From: a virus
IMG/VR virus record: IMGVR_UViG_3300044972_000465
Coordinates: 1-53,574 of that record
Direction: 5' to 3' (one strand)
Length of the DNA stretch: 53,574 bases
Part shown: in pieces, positions 45,680 to 53,574 of the stretch
How positions within the stretch are numbered: the first letter of the stretch is position 1
How the letters are laid out: every line of letters begins with the position of its first letter
Program-made: the position numbers and the translations under genes
The notes under the pieces: generated by a model
Told to the model about the DNA's origin: nothing
The model's database searches: none
What the model saw: the letters and a program-made list of their open reading frames with translations, nothing else

Positions 45680-47217
45680 TATCTAATGTTAACTATTCTA
45701 CTGCCTATGTTTGATTGTACTAGATTTAATATTTTTTTAGCAGATCCAATATCTGCCAAAATACCCAAACTTTTAATAGATGGTATTTCATACATAGGAG
45801 GATTAATAAGAGGAGATCCTATCACTCGAGATACTGCTGCATCAAGCGTAGAGCGATTTACTGTATTATTAAACCCAGCTGCTGGTTGTATACCTGATAT
45901 TAACCCGCTTAGTGAAAAATTACTAAAACTAGAAGCAAATTGTGCTGCTTTTGCAATAGTATTAACTGCTGTATTAATTTTAGCACTGATTTTTGCTAAT
46001 CCCGGAGGTATTGGAACCAAACTTCCTACTAATGCTCCAATGCCGGCTGCAGATGATATAACTCCAGATGCTGACCCTGATGCCCAGCTACTAGCAAGTG
46101 CAACACCATACTTACTTCCTATTGCCATTAATGCACCTACATCTCCGCTAATCCTTGATCCTATTAATGCAGATACTCCTGCTGCGGTGCCGGCTGCTAA
46201 TCCTGTGGATAATCCTGACAATTGACCTGGCCCAGTATTAAATCCGACTGCCCCAGTAGCCAATGATGATAATCCATAACTATAAATTGCACTGGACTCT
46301 TCTCCGAGATTTTTTATTTCCTGTGGCACAATGCCAACGGGAGTTAAACTAGCATCAAGAGCTCCATTAGTTAATGATGGAGTTGATGTAAGTAATGTCA
46401 ATGATGATGCTGATGCTAGTGTACCACCGGCTGTATACACTCTTCCAGTGCTTACACTTGGAGTTGTTACCCTTTGCTTCGGCGGAATAATCACACCACT
46501 AGCTACAAGTTGATTGTAGCTACGATCTAATAATATTTCTTCTATTTGATTTTGTATTGCAGCATCGCCTAATATATCAAACACACTAGTAACACCAAAT
46601 AATCCTGTCCAAGGGGTCGGTGAACTCATAAAATCAACAAAATTAGCAGGATTATCACCCGTAGTTTCATCAAGTGGGCAATACAATTCACTCATACCTG
46701 GTTTAATTAATCCTGCTTGTTCCAGTTGATTACAATTAAATCCATAAATTCCAATTCCATCAGCTTGCGTAAATGTGTTAACATCATTGTTTGCTATTGC
46801 TGATAGCTGTGCCATTAGCGATTGAGTTTCCTGCGAAGTTAACTGTCCAGCTTGCAAAGTTATAGTAGTTCTACCTACTGGAGTACTAGTTACTTTGATA
46901 TAACTAGCTTGACTAATTGGATTACTTACAGGAACAGATGTTAATATGGGCAATTCAACAACTATAGGCAAATTCGCAACAACAGCCATTAACGTTTTAT
47001 CATCAACTCCTGCTGTACCCCTTTGTAAACGTGATAACCCAAAATTAGTTAATACTTCTACCGGATTTAATAATGTGTCGCCCTTAGTATATCCAACAAA
47101 TGTTCCTGCGGCCACTTGTGAATAAAAAATATTATCTGCTTCTACTTGTGTCGTGCCATTAGGTGCATTTAATTGATATTTTGCCCCAGAAGGTAATGTA
47201 TAATTATAAATTGCCAT
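45679..47217 (-). CDS. Baseplate hub-region protein with a Gly/Ala-rich hydrophobic stretch (512 aa)
   Basis: Not assignable to a named T4 protein. The N-terminal 70 residues form a small beta domain (YNYTLPSGAKYQLNAPNGT). Residues about 160-185 contain YGFNCNQLEQAGLIKPGM, a short helix-turn motif recalled from phage tail-lysis or hub proteins. From about 330 to 440 there is a long Gly/Ala/Ser-rich, membrane-like stretch (GLSTGLAAGTAAGVSALIG, GVISSAAGIGALVGSLVPIPPG). It lies between the spike and gp25. A hub plug, tape-measure-like or membrane-inserting role at DNA injection is possible but not shown. Confidence 0.6.
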   Translation of the reverse strand: MAIYNYTLPSGAKYQLNAPNGTTQVEADNIFYSQVAAGTFVGYTKGDTLLNPVEVLTNFGLSRLQRGTAGVDDKTLMAVVANLPIVVELPILTSVPVSNPISQASYIKVTSTPVGRTTITLQAGQLTSQETQSLMAQLSAIANNDVNTFTQADGIGIYGFNCNQLEQAGLIKPGMSELYCPLDETTGDNPANFVDFMSSPTPWTGLFGVTSVFDILGDAAIQNQIEEILLDRSYNQLVASGVIIPPKQRVTTPSVSTGRVYTAGGTLASASSLTLLTSTPSLTNGALDASLTPVGIVPQEIKNLGEESSAIYSYGLSSLATGAVGFNTGPGQLSGLSTGLAAGTAAGVSALIGSRISGDVGALMAIGSKYGVALASSWASGSASGVISSAAGIGALVGSLVPIPPGLAKISAKINTAVNTIAKAAQFASSFSNFSLSGLISGIQPAAGFNNTVNRSTLDAAVSRVIGSPLINPPMYEIPSIKSLGILADIGSAKKILNLVQSNIGSRIVNIR

Positions 47218-47218
47218 A

Positions 47219-48733
47219 TTAATTTGTCTTAGTTATAGAAGTACCTGATGGAATAGTCGGAGCACTAGGCGGACTTGAGTTAGTTCCATCACCTAAATCA
47301 ACGCTAACTTGAACACCTTGATTATGATAAGGCCATGGTTCATGAGCCGGTGCTCTAGTAACAATACTTTCAGTACCTGCTGATTCAACTTTAAATCCCG
47401 ATGAGGTATTAAAACTACTTGCTGGCATTGTATATTTTATTAACCCTGTGGGCACAGATACACTTGCTGCCGAACCTGAATTCAAATCTATCAATCCTGC
47501 TTGCAATGCTAAACTACCACCCGATGCCCATGCTCCTAATTTACTATCAAGAGTTAATTGTCCGTTACTTTTAACTCCTATCGTAGATTGACTAAACAAT
47601 AACAATTCTTCGGTGGTGGCACAAGTAAATTTGCCCTCACTTTGCATTGTTGTGGATACATTACTCATCATATTGATATTTCCACCGGCCCACACATTGA
47701 AATCTTTATCAGCATGTAAATTTATAGTGCCTTCTGTGCGTAAATTAATAGAATTTGTAGTGTACACATCTAATGTTCCTTCTTGACCAAACTCTAACCA
47801 TACTTGACCGTTAGCATGAGCAATATAAAGATTGTTACCATCATCACTCATTGTAACTTGATGACCTTTGGCTGTACGAATACGAACAATTGCCGTTTTG
47901 CCATCAGTTGCACCGTCATCCATTACTACACTATGCCCGCCAGTTCTTCCAACAATAGTAGCATCTTCTTCAGTTACTTCACCAGAAGCTACTTTTTGCG
48001 TAATAGTTGGATCTTTTAATCCACCTTGATAAATTGGTCTACCAGGTGTGCTAGTTCCAGTAACATTACTTGGACTTTCACGCTGACTAGACGAATCTAT
48101 TGGGCCACGTATAGGATCACTAACAGTACCCTGCTGAAACATAGTAGCTGCTACATAACTGTGTACCGGTTTTTCTTTATTAAAAAATTGCGGATCCTCT
48201 GTAATGGCAGTATTGCTCGAAGAGGTATTAATTTCAGTGGTTGGTAATTGAGGACTTTTTTCTAAATATGTCTCTTGATCTGCATTTTGTTTAACAGCAT
48301 TCTTTGCTGCACCTAGTGCTGGTACCATATGATTAGCACCTTGTGCAGGAACTATTCCCAGATAATATCCTCCGTCAGGATCTCCTGCAACAAAAGTACA
48401 TAATAATTTTGTTCCGAGATCTGGAGAACCTGCGGCTGCTCCATAACTTTGTTGATTACTATTTGATCCATATGATCCAGGCCCTGTTGACGAACTTGTT
48501 TGCGGCGTAGATCCTCCTTGAGTTTGTAATGGACGTACTGTACGCCATAATTTGTCATTTTCTTTATCGTTACCGGCAAATTGTGTAATGTAAACTTGAA
48601 GGCGCCCGCCGCGTGTTGGATCAACATTATTCATTACCTCACCAATGAATGTGCCTACATCTGCAGGAGTATTACCTTTATCAAATTTAAATGACTGCGA
48701 CCTGCCAGTAATTCTTGCTATATTATTTGCCAT
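47219..48733 (-). CDS. 5: Baseplate spike protein, T4 gp5-like (no lysozyme domain)
   Basis: A gp5/VgrG-type spike of 504 residues. The N-terminal OB-fold region (VGTFIGEVMNNVDPTRGGRLQVYI ... LLCTFVAGDPDGGYYLGIV) matches the gp5 OB domain. The C-terminal half is a regular beta-helix with short strands (VYTTNSINLRTEGTINLHADKDFNVWAGGNINMMSN). The lysozyme domain of T4 gp5 is absent: residues about 110-230 form a Ser/Pro/Gln-rich linker. Peptidoglycan cutting must therefore come from another protein. Its start overlaps the stop of the hub protein at 48733. Confidence 0.85.
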   Translation of the reverse strand: MANNIARITGRSQSFKFDKGNTPADVGTFIGEVMNNVDPTRGGRLQVYITQFAGNDKENDKLWRTVRPLQTQGGSTPQTSSSTGPGSYGSNSNQQSYGAAAGSPDLGTKLLCTFVAGDPDGGYYLGIVPAQGANHMVPALGAAKNAVKQNADQETYLEKSPQLPTTEINTSSSNTAITEDPQFFNKEKPVHSYVAATMFQQGTVSDPIRGPIDSSSQRESPSNVTGTSTPGRPIYQGGLKDPTITQKVASGEVTEEDATIVGRTGGHSVVMDDGATDGKTAIVRIRTAKGHQVTMSDDGNNLYIAHANGQVWLEFGQEGTLDVYTTNSINLRTEGTINLHADKDFNVWAGGNINMMSNVSTTMQSEGKFTCATTEELLLFSQSTIGVKSNGQLTLDSKLGAWASGGSLALQAGLIDLNSGSAASVSVPTGLIKYTMPASSFNTSSGFKVESAGTESIVTRAPAHEPWPYHNQGVQVSVDLGDGTNSSPPSAPTIPSGTSITKTN

Positions 48734-50562
48734 TATTGATCCTTTGGCGCTGTTGTTTGTGTGCTTGTACCCGTTTGTATGTCAGGCGTTTGACTTGCAT
48801 CGACTGCTGATTTCCATGCGTTTCTAGCAGTATTTACTGCTTGCTGTGCCTCAGCTACTTGATTAGGATAATATTTACGTGCTTGTCTAAGATCTTCCGT
48901 TGCATTTTGATAAGCATTTTGTGCCTGAGATATTCGTTGTCCGGCAGCTTTGCTGATAGGTGCTGGAGATGTTGCTGCTGGTTTTGCCGACCCTACTGGA
49001 ACACCATCTGACGTAGGAGCACCAGCAGCTTTAGCTGGCGCCACTGAAGGATTTATTACTGAAGTTGCAGAATTTTTTTCGGCAGGAGTCACTTGTGTTG
49101 CCCCATATTTTTGACCACGACGAGAAGCTAATGGATTTCCAAATGCTGCACCATTAGGACCTTCTTCAAATGCTAATGGTTTCCGTGGAGTTGTAGGTGT
49201 AGTAGGAGTTGCAGATGAGGTCGGAGTTACCTTTTTAGTTACAACCGGAGGTCTATATTGATTGAGATCTGTTTTTGCCAGATTTTTAATTCGAGTCCCA
49301 GTCAACGATTGTTCAAATTTACCTCTGCTAAAAGTAGAAACTACAGCAGTTGCTTTATATGCTGCACTTGCTTCAGTAGCTGTTTTTGATAATTTATTAG
49401 AATCACCTTTTGTACCGCCTATGTTGATATCCATCAATCCAGTGCCGCTATATGGCCCATTTTCTCCATTGTTATAATCTGCAGGAGTATTGAAATTTAT
49501 AACAAAAACTGCATCTTGTTTTTCTGAACATATGGTGCCATCAGGCCACCATCCTGTCGCATTAGTTAAAGATTCTTCAGTTACTCCGACAAGTTCTCCT
49601 TGAAAAAGCCACGCAGGATCGCCAACAATTTTAATAGTACTTTGATTCTGATCATTTGCACTATACAAAAAATCGGCCGCAGTTGCTGCCGGAGTATTAG
49701 CATCGTTTGTTGCTGATTGTACTGTTTGATTTGGAGGGTTAGGAGTTTTAATTGGAGGACCAAGTGTATAAACATCTCCGACTTTATCAGTTTGTGCGTT
49801 AGATGGAGATTGTAATGCTTTTATTCCTTCTGCTATACTTCCAGCACCAGCCACAACACGATATACAGTATTGAAATGTTGCTCAAAATGCAATACTTGT
49901 GTATTCAACCCGGTAAACCAATAATTATAAACTTTGTGTGCGCCTCTAAATCGTGCTTCTGGAAAATAATCACTTTGCATATCATTGATGGCATATGTAG
50001 TTACAAAATATTTTATATTATAAGCATAATCATTTCTTTTTGTATCTACTCTATTTCCTATTGGTGTTGCAGTAACTAAAATTTTAAACCAAGTGGTAGG
50101 ACCAGTACCTTTTGTAGTAGTATTTGGTATCAACGCCGCAATTGGGTTTAATGGGTCAGGGCTGGCTAATTGTTGATCGGTAATATAAGAACTATTACGA
50201 ATAGTTCTTTCAATAAATTGTATAATTTGAGTACCTTGTGACGCTGATAAATTTTTAGCTTGTGTATTAACACTATTCTTATCAGAAGAAATTGCTGCCA
50301 CCGCAGTATTCTCTTGTTGCATTGGAGTTTGAGTTTTATCTGTTGGGCCTTTAGTTGTAACTTTTGCCGAAGCCAAAGAAGCTGGCGCAAATACTATATC
50401 GTAAACATTGGCAATTTCAAATTTTCCATCTTTAACATATTGTTGTTCTTGCGAATTCATTGCATCGCATAAACTATTGTAGGCAAACTTAGTAGTGCCT
50501 CCCGGAGCAGCATCAGCTTTGGGAGGAGCACTAGTAGAGGTTGCATTACCATTAGTTGCCAT
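48733..50562 (-). CDS. Probable baseplate hub protein (609 aa)
   Basis: A structural protein with a folded N-terminal part and a long disordered C-terminus. The segment FRGAHKVYNYWFTGLNTQVLHFEQHFN (about 210-240) resembles gp27-like hub and tail-tube-adjacent proteins. Residues from about 440 on are Pro/Thr/Ala-rich, contain NGAAFGNPLASRRGQ, and finish with a helix (QNAYQNATEDLRQARKYYP). Placed directly before the gp5-like spike, where a gp27-like hub would be expected. Ribosome binding site AAGGGAG. A hub role is inferred from position and the short motif. Confidence 0.65.
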   Translation of the reverse strand: MATNGNATSTSAPPKADAAPGGTTKFAYNSLCDAMNSQEQQYVKDGKFEIANVYDIVFAPASLASAKVTTKGPTDKTQTPMQQENTAVAAISSDKNSVNTQAKNLSASQGTQIIQFIERTIRNSSYITDQQLASPDPLNPIAALIPNTTTKGTGPTTWFKILVTATPIGNRVDTKRNDYAYNIKYFVTTYAINDMQSDYFPEARFRGAHKVYNYWFTGLNTQVLHFEQHFNTVYRVVAGAGSIAEGIKALQSPSNAQTDKVGDVYTLGPPIKTPNPPNQTVQSATNDANTPAATAADFLYSANDQNQSTIKIVGDPAWLFQGELVGVTEESLTNATGWWPDGTICSEKQDAVFVINFNTPADYNNGENGPYSGTGLMDINIGGTKGDSNKLSKTATEASAAYKATAVVSTFSRGKFEQSLTGTRIKNLAKTDLNQYRPPVVTKKVTPTSSATPTTPTTPRKPLAFEEGPNGAAFGNPLASRRGQKYGATQVTPAEKNSATSVINPSVAPAKAAGAPTSDGVPVGSAKPAATSPAPISKAAGQRISQAQNAYQNATEDLRQARKYYPNQVAEAQQAVNTARNAWKSAVDASQTPDIQTGTSTQTTAPKDQ

Positions 50563-50572
50563 GTTAACTCCC

Positions 50573-51919
50573 TTACATTATATTATTAGAAATATCAAAC
50601 GACATAGAATCTGCTTTCGTAGATTCTCCCGTTTGGCTAGTTGGAGGCGATGAAGAATTTGTATTTTCTCTGCCGCCTGATGCAGCTGAAATTAAAGAGT
50701 TAAGAGCAGATGTGACACTATTCTGACTTGCAGACAATACTTGACTTACCGTTTCTCCACTAAGTTCAAAATTAGCCGGTATACTACCAAGACTAGTTGA
50801 TGCTGCTTTAGCATAATTTTTTGGCTGACCCGTCACTTCATATATGATATTTTTTCCGTCTATTTTAAATGTTACATCAATTATTGTAAATGGGTAATAC
50901 CTTGTAAGAATTGCATTTGAAATACTTGGAGTTGCCCCTGGAGTACCTGTAGTTCTTGTTGGATCAGTTATTAAATTTCCATTAATATCCCAGCCATAAA
51001 ATTTCACAACCATACAATAGTCAGCATTGAGAGGACTAGAGTTAAACTCCCTGCCGGCATAATTAAGATTGGGAATTAATGTTATACCGTTAGGCTCAGA
51101 TACTTTAAATGATATTTTGGTAAATTGACTAGCAGATACTCCAGTTACCGAAGTTTCTATAGTCAAATCATCTAAAAAATAATCAAGAGTAAAATATTTG
51201 TTGCGGTTAGGAGTAACTATTTTGGTCAACGGCCCATTGATTGGAGTATCTTGCCCAAAATTAACACCCTGATTTGACACTCCTTGCTGCTGTTGTGCTG
51301 CACCTCCACTTTGTACTAATAAAGACCAGGAATTTACATTAATTCTTGATGTAGAAACTACTGCGCTATATTGTTCAGGAGTAAGGCCGTACCAAGCAAG
51401 ATTGTAGGTATAGCTAGCAAATTGATCTAGCACGTTAGGTCGAGGCTGAATAGGTAACCCTGGCTGAGTACCTGTGTTAATTAATATCTCTTGCTGTATT
51501 GAATTTGGTGGGTTATTAGGATTATCATCTTTTGTTGTTGCTATCGAAGTTGATTCGACATTAGTAGGCGCCGTAGGAGGTGGTGAAATAATGGGAATAT
51601 TAGCAGATGTAGGAGTAGTGGGTGTGGTTGGAGTGGCTGGTGTTGGTACAATAGTAGTAATTGCCGAATCTGCTGATACAGCAAGACGATTTTCATTTTG
51701 TCTTAAAGCACGAGCTGTGGCGCTGGGCACACCAAATGCTGCGCCATTTTCAACATTAGTAGTAAATCCCACTGGATGTACATAAGGCTTAGGCCCTGCT
51801 GGAGTTTGTGTAGATGTACTTTGAGTTTGTTCTGTGGTACGTTTAGGTGCAGATGTCCCTGTATCTACAGAAGATACAATTATTCTTCGAGATCTTAATC
51901 CACCATTTGTTGCTGACAT
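50573..51919 (-). CDS. Virion structural protein, baseplate/hub region (448 aa)
   Basis: Function not known precisely. The first 150 residues are a Thr/Pro-rich linker that contains NGGLRSRR (5-12) and NGAAFGVP (58-65). The folded part begins near LDQFASYTYNLAWYGLTPEQY, which I recall from baseplate proteins of aquatic myoviruses, and continues with YFLDDLTIETSVTG, FKVSEPNGITLIPNL and YCMVVKFYGWD, all beta-rich. It ends in another Ser-rich tail. It has TAGGA before the ATG and follows the gp53-like gene by one base. Part of the central baseplate by context. Confidence 0.7.
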   Translation of the reverse strand: MSATNGGLRSRRIIVSSVDTGTSAPKRTTEQTQSTSTQTPAGPKPYVHPVGFTTNVENGAAFGVPSATARALRQNENRLAVSADSAITTIVPTPATPTTPTTPTSANIPIISPPPTAPTNVESTSIATTKDDNPNNPPNSIQQEILINTGTQPGLPIQPRPNVLDQFASYTYNLAWYGLTPEQYSAVVSTSRINVNSWSLLVQSGGAAQQQQGVSNQGVNFGQDTPINGPLTKIVTPNRNKYFTLDYFLDDLTIETSVTGVSASQFTKISFKVSEPNGITLIPNLNYAGREFNSSPLNADYCMVVKFYGWDINGNLITDPTRTTGTPGATPSISNAILTRYYPFTIIDVTFKIDGKNIIYEVTGQPKNYAKAASTSLGSIPANFELSGETVSQVLSASQNSVTSALNSLISAASGGRENTNSSSPPTSQTGESTKADSMSFDISNNIM

Positions 51920-51920
51920 T

Positions 51921-52229
51921 TTATAATCCTAATACTGATTGAAGAGTAGTAATTTTTGGGAGATAAATTTGTGTCCCTGATATAAAATCTAATGGAGGTT
52001 TAGACAATGTATTTGGATTACGTTGATAAAACACCCACCATAAATTGCTATTATCATATAAATCGTATGCTAATAAATCTGGACGATACTGATATGTTAA
52101 ATTTATTGCAAAATATTGATCATCATTTAATTTCGGAATAGGTCTATTAATCATTACATCTAGGAAATATTGACTATATCCTGTTGCATAGTAGGGACTA
52201 GATTGATTGTATGATGATGCCATTACCAA
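51921..52229 (-). CDS. 53: Baseplate wedge protein, T4 gp53-like
   Basis: A 102-residue gp53-type protein that binds wedges together in the T4 baseplate. The family pattern is clear: LTYQYRPDLLAYDLYDNSNLWWVFYQRNPN, followed by a LysM-like end (PLDFISGTQIYLPK). T4 gp53 is about twice as long, so this is a short form, as in many aquatic phages. Its ATG lies inside the end of the upstream gene (seven-base overlap). Another Met sits two residues later and could be the true start. Confidence 0.85.
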   Translation of the reverse strand: MVMASSYNQSSPYYATGYSQYFLDVMINRPIPKLNDDQYFAINLTYQYRPDLLAYDLYDNSNLWWVFYQRNPNTLSKPPLDFISGTQIYLPKITTLQSVLGL

Positions 52230-53506
52230 AATCCTCCTCTGAGTAAATTGCCATTGGCAAATTGTTTAAGACTAAATTGATTACTGATTTGTTGACGAGT
52301 ATTGACTGGCAATAAGGTAATAGTAATATCCATTTTAGTTGGTACATACGTAGGTGCCCCTGATGCCAACTCAGGAGTAGATGGAGCAGATCCAAAGGGA
52401 GTATTTGGTAATGCACCTTTATCTAGTCCAGCATTGCTTAATCTATCACCGGCTGCTGCATTTGATGATGTTGCTACGCTTTTTTTTACGTTATTTTGTT
52501 GAGTTAAATTAGTTCCTATTTGATTAGTAACATGAGCACGAATATAATCTACATCTTCAGGCAAGCCATATGTAAAACTACTAAGCAACACTGGATGTTT
52601 ATTGAATTGATATTGCCCTAACCCTGTTAAAAATAACAATGGCGGAGGGGTACCGCGTTGTGCATCTTGCCCATAAAACATTTTGCCAGCAGAACGGAAA
52701 AAATGTATAACTGCCAACAAATAATTTGCTTCAAATGTATTCTGTGCTGTAAAATGAGCTGTAATACTAATATCACCCACTTGACTATTTTGATAATAAT
52801 AACCGCGAAAATTAGAATGTGTTACATCGTAGGGTGAATAATTTGTTTTATAGGATGTGTCAATTTTTGGAGTATAAGGAAATATAACTCCGTTAGTAGC
52901 TAATAATGGTTGCAATATTCCTGGCTGAGGATCATTATAAAGGTAATTGGCATTTTGTCCTAAACTTAATCTAACTCTCCAATCACCATTACTAGCTTCA
53001 TTACCTAATATTACCGTTTGTGCCGGTTGATTTTGTGCATTTTCAATGCCTGATTGAATTTCACCCGCTAAAGGACTTTCTGGTTGTACTTCTTCAAAAT
53101 GTTTCTTAGCGTCTATTGTTTCTCTAGTAACTTGTTTAGGACGAATTCCAGTAGCTGCGCCGCCCTCATTATTAACAAATTCTCGATTTGATGCCGAAGC
53201 AGCTTCAGGATCTACCTTTGGGTTTACTGTAGGAGGCAATGTAGTTGCACGTGATCTAAGACCACCATTGTTTGTATTGGCATTAGTTCTAGTTGATGCT
53301 GGATCTACTGCCGGATTTACTGATGTAGGCGACGGATTGGGTTGTTGTGCCTGCCCTCCTTGTGCATAAAACTGTGCTAATACCGCAGGATTAACTGTAT
53401 TGCCCATCGCTAACGCAACAGAAACTGCTGTCATTTGAATAGACGTCAACTGTGACCCGGGAGTCCACGGTTGTCCACCTATTAGTAGTATCGAGGCTGT
53501 TGCCAT
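52223..53506 (-). CDS. Baseplate/tail-tube-associated structural protein (427 aa)
   Basis: Residues about 60-165 form a disordered linker containing NNGGLRSR and EGGAATGIRPK. The folded C-terminal half contains VIFPYTPKID, NFRGYYYQNSQVGDISITAHFTAQ, ANYLLAVIHFFRSAGKMFYG, and GTPPPLLFLTGLGQYQFNKHPVLLSSF. This pattern is recalled from baseplate/tube-cap-like structural proteins of aquatic myoviruses, in the role T4 fills with gp48 or gp54. It is the first gene of the late block visible here, with its own CATAAATA promoter and AGGAAAAA as ribosome binding site. Confidence 0.75.
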   Translation of the reverse strand: MATASILLIGGQPWTPGSQLTSIQMTAVSVALAMGNTVNPAVLAQFYAQGGQAQQPNPSPTSVNPAVDPASTRTNANTNNGGLRSRATTLPPTVNPKVDPEAASASNREFVNNEGGAATGIRPKQVTRETIDAKKHFEEVQPESPLAGEIQSGIENAQNQPAQTVILGNEASNGDWRVRLSLGQNANYLYNDPQPGILQPLLATNGVIFPYTPKIDTSYKTNYSPYDVTHSNFRGYYYQNSQVGDISITAHFTAQNTFEANYLLAVIHFFRSAGKMFYGQDAQRGTPPPLLFLTGLGQYQFNKHPVLLSSFTYGLPEDVDYIRAHVTNQIGTNLTQQNNVKKSVATSSNAAAGDRLSNAGLDKGALPNTPFGSAPSTPELASGAPTYVPTKMDITITLLPVNTRQQISNQFSLKQFANGNLLRGGFW

Positions 53507-53525
53507 TGTATTTTTCCTATATTAA

Positions 53526-53533
53526 TATTTATG
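53526..53533 (-). promoter_or_regulatory. T4-type late promoter
   Basis: CATAAATA on the minus strand (context ACACATAAATATTAATA), 19 bases before ATG 53506, with AGGAAAAA in the leader. It has the same box and spacing as the gp6-like gene's promoter. Confidence 0.6.
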
Positions 53534-53574
53534 TGTATATTAATGTATCCATATTATGTCAAATAGGTTGACAA

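Noticed and set aside
45629-46225. 198-residue plus-strand frame opposite the hub-region protein
   Set aside because: It is the antisense shadow of the Gly/Ala-rich coding region: its composition mirrors the minus-strand codons and it has no start signal or coupling.
51474-51785. 103-residue plus-strand frame with Val/Gly repeats
   Set aside because: Antisense of the Thr/Pro-rich linker of the 448-residue structural gene; low-complexity shadow.
1-53574. tRNA genes, CRISPR arrays, insertion sequences or homing endonucleases
   Set aside because: Gaps between genes are too short and lack tRNA-like cloverleaf sequence; no regularly spaced repeats and no transposase, GIY-YIG or HNH motifs were seen.

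Overview
The window looks like part of a large, AT-rich, T4-like contractile-tail phage (myovirus) of an aquatic bacterium. The evidence is a baseplate cluster with T4 gp53-, gp5-, gp25- and gp6-type proteins, T4-type late promoter boxes (TATAAATA and CATAAATA) in front of structural genes, a flavin-dependent thymidylate synthase of the kind phages carry, tight ATGA and TAATG gene junctions, and no cellular housekeeping or RNA genes. The host cannot be named from sequence alone. No photosystem genes are present, so there is no positive evidence for a cyanophage.

Layout. 1-2207 (+): the tail of an AT-hook-like protein, a small conserved gene, thyX, a hidden small gene without a normal start codon, and an NAD-dependent sugar epimerase. 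2202-20357, mostly (+): a dense auxiliary-metabolism region. It holds a fatty-acid desaturase, a PP-loop ATPase, a GNAT-like protein, three 2-oxoglutarate/Fe(II)-type oxygenases, a repeat-plus-glycosyltransferase protein, five radical SAM proteins (two with an N-terminal twitch domain, three of a compact paralogous type), three paralogous SGNH hydrolases, a methyltransferase and several uncharacterised proteins. Two single genes on the opposite strand (2202-2777 and 10533-11159) sit in this region, each fired from a divergent promoter-like inverted repeat. 20358-23414 (-): a small operon of glycosyltransferase-like and conserved phage proteins, separated from the structural genes by a good intrinsic terminator at 23447-23467. 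23478-53506 (-): late structural genes read right to left. The order is tail/baseplate proteins, gp53-like, two hub-type proteins, a gp5-like spike, an uncharacterised hub-region protein, gp25-like, gp6-like, a 5101-residue giant, and three fibre-like proteins plus a newly noticed 45-residue gene. No stretch over 300 bases lacks a gene.

How the genes may work together. The minus-strand genes build the baseplate and its distal fibres. The giant protein lies where T4 has the gp7-gp10 genes and carries seven FG-GAP-like repeats, enough for one integrin-type beta-propeller. The plus-strand genes look like an enzyme cassette for modifying glycans, lipids or small molecules. Late-promoter-like boxes in front of several of them suggest expression late in infection, when virion or host-surface modification would be useful. 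That functional link is inference; no substrate can be read from the sequence.
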